Assembly (NCBI GenBank): GCA_022592435.1
Contig: JABYQS010000017.1
Span: 124,001-188,000 of the forward strand
DNA length: 64,000 bases
From: Cerioporus squamosus
Taxonomy: Eukaryota > Basidiomycota > Agaricomycetes > Polyporales > Polyporaceae
Reading direction: 5' to 3'
Positions within the stretch are counted from its first letter, which is position 1. Each line of letters opens with the position of its first letter. Both the position numbers and the translations under genes were made by a program. The notes below the pieces were generated by a model. The model saw only the letters and a list, made by a program, of their open reading frames with translations. It searched no databases and was not told where the DNA came from. Of this stretch, positions 56,365-64,000 are shown piece by piece.

Positions 56365-57762
56365 CTACTTGACATGTAGGGGAGAAGCATGAGGGTCATG
56401 GATTGGCGCAAATCTAATGTCAAAGAGTCCTGCTCGACACATCTCGGGGAACACCGCAGTACTGAAGTGTTCTGCGATTGACTCGGCATACGGGTCGTCA
56501 CTTGTGAAAGACGAGTCGACTGTGAGGGTGACCTGCATCCTGCGCAAGGCCGGAAAGCGGACTCTGTTTGAGAGGATCCGGTCAAGATCGAGGAGTCGGT
56601 CGTAGACATCGGCATCCTCAGTCTCCTGCTGCTCCTCCTTCTCCTCCAGCTCTTCCTGCTGCTCCTGCTGCCACTCCGGCTCCTGCTCCTCCACCACCTC
56701 TTCATGTTCTTCCTCCGCCTCTCTTCCATCCTGATCTTCCGATGAACGACTCCGAGGATTGCTCCAGGGCATCACAAGATGAAGTTCCTCCAACGTGCGC
56801 CAAGCACGCTGAGCGAAGAAGGGAGCAATGGGGAATGTCTCCTCGGCCTCCCCGGAGAGGGCGTTGTACGATGTATGGAGTCGAAGGATCGACAGGGACT
56901 CCAAGGTCAATACGGCCTGCGATACGAGACAAGCGTCCGCATGGCTATGAGAGAGCTCGAGCTCGAGGTTGGTAATGTCTTTGGCGTGTCTTAGAAAGGC
57001 AGCGAGGTCACCAAGGTCATCGTTGCTTGTAACGGAGGTGGAAAGCGACCGCAAGGAGCCCGCGATGAGACATCGACTGACTCTCTGATAGTAACGGGCA
57101 AGTCCATGGGTGTCTTCGCTTTGGACGTTTCGGATGTCAAGCTTCCGAACAGGTATCTGGAGCTTCAACGAGTCACAACGCATCTCGAACTGGCTCTCGA
57201 GGAGGTGATCATTCAATGAGACTACCGTCAGCTCGCCCAGCGAAAGCTGCGGCAGCGTGCGGATGAGGAAGGTCAACGGCCACGTATAGTCTGGGCGATC
57301 GGGTTGGACTTCTCTGAGCTCGAGGGTGTCTAGGTGGATGCAACATGGGGGAGGTAAGAGAAATAGGTCGGTGGGATCGATGGCCAAGGAGATATTCTGC
57401 AGCGACAGTCGTCGCAACTTTGGGAGAATGTAGACGGCGTAGCGGAGCATCGAGGAAGTGAGCGGGAAAGAAACAGAAGCTGGTTCGTCCCGGATCGTCA
57501 ACGAGCGGATGGACAGCCTGAGGAAACGTTTGCTTCTGCGCCGTAATGAGGTAAACAGGTACTGCAATGCCTGAGGTCGGAGCACGATCTTCGCCAGTAG
57601 ATATGGTAGAGCCATGTCGTGCCATAGTTTCGAGACGAGGATGCAGGAAGCCAGCGTGGCCTTGTCTTCCCCCGTCTCGAGCAGGGCGAAGACCTGAGAG
57701 AAGACCTCCTGGGGAATGTTTCGCAAGGAAGGCAGCGTCTTGAGTTGCGTCGGTGGCGCCAT
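56365..57762 (-). CDS. F-box/LRR-like protein with Glu/Gln-rich insert (member I)
   Basis: A single exon of 465 residues. F-box: SLRNIPQEVFSQVFALLETG, ASCILVSKLWHDMALPYLLA. Leucine-rich segments include ILPKLRRLSLQNISLAID and HLDTLELREVQPD. A low-complexity insert of alternating Glu and Gln (about residues 344-383) precedes LLDLDRILSNRVRFPALRRM, the late family motif. It is the only member here without introns and the most divergent. A TATA-like element on the minus strand (ggttatataca on the plus strand, near 57919-57929) sits about 160 bp upstream of the start. It converges on protoporphyrinogen oxidase with only 62 bp between stop codons. Confidence 0.75.
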   Translation of the reverse strand: MAPPTQLKTLPSLRNIPQEVFSQVFALLETGEDKATLASCILVSKLWHDMALPYLLAKIVLRPQALQYLFTSLRRRSKRFLRLSIRSLTIRDEPASVSFPLTSSMLRYAVYILPKLRRLSLQNISLAIDPTDLFLLPPPCCIHLDTLELREVQPDRPDYTWPLTFLIRTLPQLSLGELTVVSLNDHLLESQFEMRCDSLKLQIPVRKLDIRNVQSEDTHGLARYYQRVSRCLIAGSLRSLSTSVTSNDDLGDLAAFLRHAKDITNLELELSHSHADACLVSQAVLTLESLSILRLHTSYNALSGEAEETFPIAPFFAQRAWRTLEELHLVMPWSNPRSRSSEDQDGREAEEEHEEVVEEQEPEWQQEQQEELEEKEEQQETEDADVYDRLLDLDRILSNRVRFPALRRMQVTLTVDSSFTSDDPYAESIAEHFSTAVFPEMCRAGLFDIRFAPIHDPHASPLHVK

Positions 57763-58385
57763 AGGTACTCTGATCTACGTGACCTCAGCAAAGAACAGCA
57801 CATCCGGAACGTCAACGACATACCCCGTAGCGGATCTAAGTTGAGAGCTCTTTGGATGTAGGACCTATGGACAGCAGACGCTAGGCGAGGTCGATAGGGG
57901 AGTCCAGACACATACCTCGGTTATATACACGCCCCGCCACGACAGGCATCCTTTTGTTGTGGGAAGCGCAGAATGTAGAGTGTCGCTAGAGCAGTTGTAT
58001 GCAGTATCTTCAACAATCACATCCTATGCGTAACTGGAAACCGTCGGTTACTTACATTCATCGGTACCGCAACCATGCAGCTGCTACGGCGTACATTACA
58101 ACCAATTGTCTTGCTTTGTGGCGAGCATCGTTGGGACGGTGCGGACAAATCCTAGGAAATGAACATAGTGACTTTTCATACTTAGCCTTCCTTAGCTCAT
58201 TGAATTGGCAGAGGGGAAAGGCCGGACCCGCTGTGGCGTCTTTTTCGTGGGCCAGGAGCTGCATCAGATACGCAGTACGCATGATTGCACGGACATACTC
58301 TACATTGCGGCGGGCATTTTGTCACTTGCCAGACTGCGTGCGGTCCAACATACAGAAAGAGATATAATCGGCCTTAACTGGGATT
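57763..58385. other. Intergenic, 620 bp
   Basis: Promoter of member I and 3' flank of the SDR gene. Nothing else supported. Confidence 0.5.
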
Positions 58386-59717
58386 TCACCATGCACGATG
58401 ACCACCGTCCACAATGATACTGCGAATACGAGGAAGCCCGCGTCGAGGTCAGTAAGCACTACCGGAGATAGAGATGCGACACTCACTCGCTCCCAGTGCA
58501 GAACGAGCTTGCGTCGCTCGCAAGCCAAGCGACCGCGCCACGAAGCTCATCAGGACGCCCGATCCTCCCCAAAGGGTTTGCGCCTTCGTACTTCCTCTTC
58601 AACTCGGGGTCCTCCTCCAGGACGTCCGTGAATCTTCGAACCACATCATTATCAGCATGCCACCGCGCCGTACATCGATCGTCGACGTACCTCGTCTTGA
58701 TGAAACCAGGACTGAGCGTGTTTACCCGGATGCGCTGTGGACCGAGCTCACACGCCATGCTGCGGGCCATTTGCAGCACGCCCGACTTGGACGAGTGGTA
58801 TGATATGGAGGGGAGAGTCGGCTGTGTACACCCTACAGGTAAGTCTCCGGAATTCCCCCGAGACAAACAAGAGATGAAGGATAGACGCACCTCCAGCGCG
58901 ATAGATCCGCATATACTCGCGACCATGATGATGCTGCCGCCTTGCCCAAACCGCACCATCTGGCGCCCGGCGGCTTGGGCCGCGTAGAGCGTTCCGTTGA
59001 GGTTCACAGCGAGGACCTGCGTGCATGAGGTGAGTCCCGGGCCTCACAGCGATGATACCTCTCACTCACATCCTGGAAATCCTTGGCGGAGTATATCAAG
59101 GACGGGCCGGCGAGAAAGATGCCGGCAGCGGCGACGCACGCGTCCATCCGCCCTTCCCTATCCCCGATTTTCTCTCCGATCTTCCACATAGCCTCCTATA
59201 CGGCATATAAGAATCAGCCAAGTGATGTGGTCACTGGACACCGCTACGACTGACCTGGTCGCGCACGTCTCCGCATATGTACTCGATGTTCCCGAGACCC
59301 ATACGGCCCGCATATGACTTGACTTTCGTCCACTCCTCTCCCGGCTTCTCGTGAAGGTCTACGCAGTATACCGAGCGGGCACCAGCTTCCGAGAGTGTCA
59401 AGGCGGCCTCGAGCCCGATGCCACGATTGCCTCCGGTGACTAGGGCGACCTTGTCAGAGAGGGCAAACTCGTGGGTGAACAGACTGGGGGAGGCTGTTTC
59501 TGCGCAGGCGAGCCTCGGTTAGATCCAGCTGATGGAGCAGGTACGAGAACGTACTGGAGGAGAATTCGTCAAGTGCTTTGGCGACGCCGACGGGTCCGTA
59601 TGATGCTACGCGAGCGTTCAGCCGTCGCTGCCCGGCAAGTAGACCACGAGCACCGGCAAAGAAGGCTAGGGCTCTCGGAACACGCGAGAGTGGCGTACGA
59701 GAGAGGTTGGATAGCAT
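58386..59717 (-). CDS. Short-chain dehydrogenase/reductase, possibly mitochondrial
   Basis: Seven exons join in phase: 59717-59555, 59499-59255, 59195-59070, 59016-58891, 58821-58691, 58633-58487, 58419-58386, giving 323 residues. The classical SDR motifs are present: VALVTGGNRGIGLEAA (NAD(P) site), CVAAAGIF in place of NNAG, the catalytic Ser region (IIMVASICGS) and YHSSK (Tyr-x3-Lys). The C-terminus is IIVDGGHRAW. The layout resembles fungal sorbose/mannitol-type reductases; the substrate is not certain. The first 50 residues are rich in Arg, Ser, Leu and Ala with no acidic residue (MLSNLSRTPLSRVPRALAFF), like a mitochondrial presequence. Confidence 0.9.
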
Positions 59718-60723
59718 TGTATGTAGGGGTTGTCAGCGACACGCTCGATCTTCCTGAGGAAGAGGGGACGCTAAGGCGAGCCTGCACCCTACTTATCGTC
59801 AAATGGTTGTGCAACTATGCGTTCCTCGGGAACAGAAGCCGGATGTACACTGGTGGATCATCAGCGCTCATGCGTCCCGAGAACAGAGTACCATACGTAC
59901 CATGGATGGAGGACAGGAACCCGTGACATACTACTGCGATACAGGCGCGATACAGAGCGGTTGCTGTTAACGGCATCACCGCGAATGTATGGCCGGCTGT
60001 GAACGCTTGCAAGATCTGGCCTCACGAGGCGTAAGCACTGCGGTGGCAACGCGGGGCCCTAGAGTGGGTGTGGACAATCACAAACACGAAGTCCAGAATT
60101 CGTGAAGTGCAATCACTGCGGAGATTACTCGTCAATCCTCAGCATTTTATCCAGATCCAAAGAGAACGACAACCTTCGGTGCAGCATGTACCCGATGCTT
60201 CGCAAGACTTGCAATGACATAGGGCCAGGCGTAGAAGCATAGGTGTGGGTACGGAAATGACACGCTCAGTGATCGGGATGTCTTAGCCGCGTCAGCTGAT
60301 AGTCATTTACGAAAGAAGGTTGAAGGTGGCGAGAGGCTGCACCAGCTCGTGAACCTGTTAGAGATAAAGTCAATGTAGCCGTGGCTAGGAAGAGACGGAT
60401 ATGAAAGCGACGCAAACTCGCCCGCCCATTAGTCGAAGTCATCGGAGAGCCCTTTGAAGATTCGAGGACCGAGGATCTCATGAGCATCCGTGGCTGCTCC
60501 CGCGGTGAAGCTCGACCAGCACTCCGGCGAAGCGCAATGCAAGCCCACTCATAGTACAGTAGCACTGCGTGCACGTCAGTTTATGGAGGCGTCAGCAGTA
60601 GGGAATGCTTGCGTACCTTGTCGAAGTCCAACGTCACCACAAGTGTCTCGGAAAGCACGAAGAAAAGGTAGACAGAAGAAATAATGATACGATGTGCATT
60701 GTACCCAATACCCAGTACACCCA
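59718..60723. other. Intergenic, 1.0 kb
   Basis: Promoter of the SDR gene and 3' flank of the p24 gene. Short ORFs only. Confidence 0.5.
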
Positions 60724-61559
60724 CTAGTCGATGAGATACTTGCGCTTGAAGAACGAGCGCAGGTGGAATATCTGCCAGACGCCCAGGGTGATGAGGGATG
60801 CAATCATGAACCACGCGAAGTTTTGCACGCGAGCCTGCGTCGAGACTGCGGCGAGAGCATATGCGAGTTAGAGGGGCATGCTGAGAATGCCAGCAACAAT
60901 GGTACGCACTGTTTGTCGACTGGAACCGCTCCTCACGCATCTTCAGGTACTCCATTTCGTCCACAATCTCCTTCACCACTCCCTCGAGTTTCCGCATCTC
61001 CGTCTCGAGGCCTGATAGTGACTCCTGGTTGGCGATGGCACTAGTGCAAGCGGGTGAGAGCTATTCAACACAGATAGAGGGACCAACCCACTTGTAGTCA
61101 ACGGCATCGGCACCAATGTCGACATCAAGGTCGATGACTCGCGAACGCGTCTTGCCGTCGCTCACACCTGGCACGGATGGTCAAAGTCTGCCGCAGGGTA
61201 CAAGACGCGCTATACTCACCCGCTTCGAGGTAGTTGCGGAAGCATACCCCAATGTCCTCCTCAGCATGCGCTGTGATTGCGAAGCGCTTCTCCCCATTGA
61301 TGTCCTTCTTGCTGAGGTAGACATTCTTGTGCTCGCTCGAGTCGACCACCTCGATGTCGAGACGCTGACCTTCACCAGGCCCGACGTTCGCGGTGATAAT
61401 GACCAACGCGCCCGGATGCGCTGCGTTCCATATGCATTTCGCTGGAGGGTAGCGGCTCGCTGGGATGTTGAACTTGATTGCGAATGCAGACTGGGAGAGG
61501 CAGACGAGGAGGGCCGCGAGGAGAAGTGGGAGTGCTCGCAAGCCTGCTTGAGCAGCCAT
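60724..61559 (-). CDS. ERV25: p24-family cargo receptor, Erv25/TMED10 type
   Basis: Four exons join in phase: 61559-61220, 61167-61092, 61040-60910, 60845-60724, giving 222 residues, the usual p24 length. A signal peptide (LPLLLAALLVCLSQSAFA) is followed by the GOLD domain (IKFNIPASRYPPAKCIWN; two Cys in the domain, the second in DIGVCFRNY). A coiled coil comes next (LETEMRKLEGVVKEIVDEME). The transmembrane segment is FAWFMIASLITLGVWQIFHL, and the short cytoplasmic tail is RSFFKRKYLID, with the FF and basic residues needed for COPII/COPI sorting. The tail and overall layout fit the delta (Erv25) branch. It cycles between ER and Golgi. Confidence 0.93.
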
Positions 61560-62214
61560 ATTACGCAAGATTAAAGTGGTCGGGTATACTTCGGTTTGTC
61601 GTGGTCGTCGTGCACGAAGGCGTTGTCGTCGTCGCCCCCGACGTCAAGCGGAAGGCAGATGGTGAACGTGGAACTAGTGGGAACAGCGAGCACGGGCGTC
61701 AAGGGTTTGCTGGCAGTCCTCGGCGCTGAGCCAGGCGGTGAACCATGTTTCTCTCCCACCACCATCATCATGAATTCGTGCCCGTTCCTCGTTGCTGTCT
61801 TGGTGCCAGCTATGAACTATTCGACTGTCCAGGACGTGCTTTCAGCCGCGTCGGCGGCGGAGAGTGTGCGCAGCTAAGTGTATATCCCAATTCTTGTCTT
61901 GGGATGGTGTGTGTGTCGCCATCCACAATCCAGACTGCATACTTATAACTGAGGCGAGCGGAGGACTTCGGCACGCATCTATACAGCGCGAGGTATATAC
62001 GCCTCAGGCTGCCATGGCTGACCGAACGAAGTCCCTGCAGTACGTAGGCCCGGAGTGTTCAGGTCGTACCACATGAACTCCGGTCCGAGGGACGGAGGCT
62101 TTGTGTGCAGAATGGTGCTGCGGTAGGTCCTCTGAACTCTACTCGCAGGTGTATATGGGGATGGATCAGTCGCCGAGAAATCCCCTACTAGGGCCTACCT
62201 TCAAACCCGCACCC
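61560..62214. other. Divergent promoter region, 650 bp
   Basis: Between the p24 gene (minus) and the SET-domain gene (plus). No supported gene. Confidence 0.5.
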
Positions 62215-63285
62215 ATGGCAGACAGTACGCACACTTCACCCATAGACGGTGATCAGTCTTACTGAGTGATAAGATCTAGCTCCGCTCGTCTTGAGAGACA
62301 CATCCGGGAAGGGGCAGGGACTCTTCGCTACGCGCCCCATCACCAGAGGCGAACGTGTCCTGGCAGAGGCCCCGCTCATCACGCAACGACAGCCCGTCTC
62401 GAACGCGACCATCCTCGCGGCCCTAACACGCCTCTCGGACGGCGACCAGCGTCAGTACTTCGCGCTTGCGAACGCCTGGGTCGGCGTACTCCCGCCGCCT
62501 CTAGGAATATTCAAAACCAATGCGCTGCCCTGCGGCGATCATGACCAGAGCCGGGGCCTCGCCGCCGAAACCGTTGCGATCTTTCCTCTTGGGTCCAGGT
62601 TCAACTCCTCCTGTGAACCCAACGTCAACAACTACTGGGACGAGCAACACCGCCAGATCACATTCTGGGCAGTGCGCGATATCGCTGAGGGAGAGGAGCT
62701 GTGCATCTGCTACGGTGCCCCGCTAGCTAGTCGTGCGGACCGGAGGGCGAGGCTCGAATCATCCTTCCGCTTCGTGTGCAATTGCGTGGCTTGTGCACGG
62801 GAAGGTGCGGCATTGAAGGCGAGCGACGACCGACGGGTCACGATCTCCCGACTGTACGACCAGATAGCAACTTGCGGTAGCAACCCCGCAGACGGCGTGC
62901 GGAAGGTGAGTCCTGCAAACCTTCGTCATCCCAGCGAAGGCTGAACGCGCTCTTTGTGGAGGTGAAGGAAGCGTTGAGGCTCCTGAAAACAGAGCATCTG
63001 ATTGGCAGTCACGGTGCATCGTTCTACTACGACGCGTTCCAGTTCTGCATCAGTACGTGTCTACGGACTAAGTATCTCTGAGGAAGATCTGATCGTCGAG
63101 TTCCTATAGGTGTTGCAGACGTCCGTAATGCGAAGGCCTGGGTGACGAAGGCCTGGGAAGGATACTGTGTCGAGCGAGGTCCGGAGAGCACGGATGCGGT
63201 GAAGATGGCGATGTACATGCAGAATTCCGGTGCACACCTCGCGTTTGACATACTGCCGAGGAAAAGGTTGGTGGGGCCTGACTAG
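62215..63285 (+). CDS. SET-domain protein, probable lysine methyltransferase
   Basis: Four exons: a 10-nucleotide first exon (62215-62224, MAD plus one base), 62280-62905, 62935-63052 and 63110-63285, giving 309 residues. The SET domain starts with RDTSGKGQGLFATRPITRGE (residues 9-28), has FNSSCEPNVNNYWD where SET proteins carry NHxCxPN, and GEELCICYGAP as the closing ELxxxY motif. A Cys-rich post-SET segment follows (FRFVCNCVACAREG). The C-terminal part is helical. The layout resembles SMYD-like or other small fungal SET proteins without a MYND finger. The target is unknown. The tiny first exon is supported by the phase and the good donor gtacgc. Confidence 0.85.
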
Positions 63286-63472
63286 TAACCGTTGACTGAC
63301 GTCGTAGTCGTTGTATTATCAATGCGGTGTACGATCATTAGGCGATGCATGTATGCAAGTATCGAACGAGCATGTACAAGGGAATCCATGTATCCGATAG
63401 TATGCAGTATATCTTCACTCAGCTGGACGATTTTGCCCCACGTTACTCAAGAACGGTCCCCAATCGTCCCAG
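63286..63472. other. Short gap between convergent genes
   Basis: 3' flanks of the SET gene and of the minus-strand gene at the edge. Nothing seen. Confidence 0.4.
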
Positions 63473-64000
63473 CTATGCGCCAACCAAGACCGTTAGCACG
63501 GTGCATATTAGAACAGTTCGCAAGACGTACCCGTAGAACGAAGGCGCCGTGGACCATGTGTTCAATGCGTCGTCCATCGCAGGGTAGCCACTCCCAAGTC
63601 GACGAAGTATCGCTCCAGTGTGCGCGGCGTGTTGTGCATGATATGCTGGCGTCTCCACCGTCCCAGAATACACCGGATATGATGGAAGCGAGGGTGGCTG
63701 ACTGTATCCCAGCGGGTCGAGGGTATGCGACGCAACGAACGGGACTCCAGTATCTGCACTGTGCGCAAGTTGATGCGGGCCCGGTGGGTTTTGATGTGCG
63801 ATATGGTGCACATACTGATCGCTCTCGCCGCAGTATGACGCCTGCAGCGGCGGATGCTGTAGTTCCGACCCTTGTAAGGCTCCGGTAACCATCAGCGTCG
63901 TGTCGTATATGGATGGAAACATCTGGCTCAGCTCCTCGGTATGAAGAGGGAGCATGAATGAGCTCGCGATGTCCGCGGTGTTGTTAGCTACCACGAAGGA
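63473..64000 (-). CDS. Partial low-complexity protein gene at the window edge
   Basis: The frame is open to the right edge on the minus strand (SFVVANNTADIASSFMLPLH onward), so the start lies outside. It contains HTEELSQMFPSIYDTTLMVT, a His/Gln/Pro-rich middle (HHIAHQNPPGPHQLAHSADT) and a Tyr/Ser/Pro-rich stretch (PSLPSYPVYSG). The composition resembles the N-terminal exon of the zinc-finger gene at 20.3-21.5 kb, so this may be the first part of another transcription factor. The finger, if any, would lie after an intron further left and is not identifiable. The 3' end shown is only the end of the open frame. Confidence 0.4.
   Translation of the reverse strand, partial: SFVVANNTADIASSFMLPLHTEELSQMFPSIYDTTLMVTGALQGSELQHPPLQASYCGESDQYVHHIAHQNPPGPHQLAHSADTGVPFVASHTLDPLGYSQPPSLPSYPVYSGTVETPAYHAQHAAHTGAILRRLGSGYPAMDDALNTWSTAPSFYGYVLRTVLICTVLTVLVGA

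Noticed and set aside
1..64000. CRISPR arrays, operons and bacterial promoters
   Set aside because: The gene structure is eukaryotic with spliceosomal introns; no regularly spaced repeats were seen.

Overview
This window looks like nuclear DNA of an agaricomycete (mushroom-forming basidiomycete), probably a wood-decay or polypore-type species. It is GC-rich and its genes are split by many 50-80 bp introns with GTRNGT donors and YAG acceptors. It carries basidiomycete-typical families: macrofage-activating-glycoprotein-like secreted proteins, omega-type glutathionyl-hydroquinone reductases, lineage-expanded F-box-like proteins and a tyrosine-recombinase (Ngaro/DIRS-like) retrotransposon. Assignments come from reading translated exons and splice sites; no database search was possible.

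Layout. 1-6.2 kb: the tail of an unknown gene, a large low-complexity RNA-binding-like protein (+) and a one-pass membrane protein (-). 7-11.9 kb: an Ngaro-like element with gag (one internal TAG), RT-RNase H and tyrosine recombinase. 13.5-15.8 kb: malic enzyme, nine exons. 16.9-34 kb: two paralogous glutathionyl-hydroquinone reductases, a C2H2 zinc-finger protein, a monocarboxylate-type MFS transporter, five F-box-like genes or remnants and a 635 bp TA-flanked inverted-repeat element. 34.2-41.4 kb: complex I subunit NDUFS5, a Get5-like ubiquitin-domain gene and an OPT oligopeptide transporter. 42-57.8 kb: two macrofage-activating-glycoprotein-like genes in opposite orientation, four more F-box-like genes and protoporphyrinogen oxidase. 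58.4-64 kb: an SDR oxidoreductase, a p24 cargo receptor, a SET-domain protein and the edge of another minus-strand gene.

Two themes stand out. First, nine members of an F-box/leucine-rich family lie between 18.6 and 57.8 kb in every state from intact to remnant: in-frame stop, 14 bp tandem duplication, mixed indels, loss of the F-box. Five of them sit tail-to-tail with a conserved gene. Second, several otherwise conserved genes between about 35.0 and 43 kb (Get5-like, OPT, one glycoprotein) are broken almost only by single missing bases in short C/G runs, with intact splice sites. That pattern suggests consensus sequence error rather than gene decay, and it needs resolving before any of them is called a pseudogene.

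The genes do not form an obvious pathway. Individually they cover central metabolism (malic enzyme), haem synthesis (protoporphyrinogen oxidase), respiration (NDUFS5), quinone/xenobiotic detoxification (the two hydroquinone reductases), nutrient uptake (MFS, OPT), membrane-protein targeting and ER-Golgi traffic (Get5-like, p24) and cell-surface secretion.
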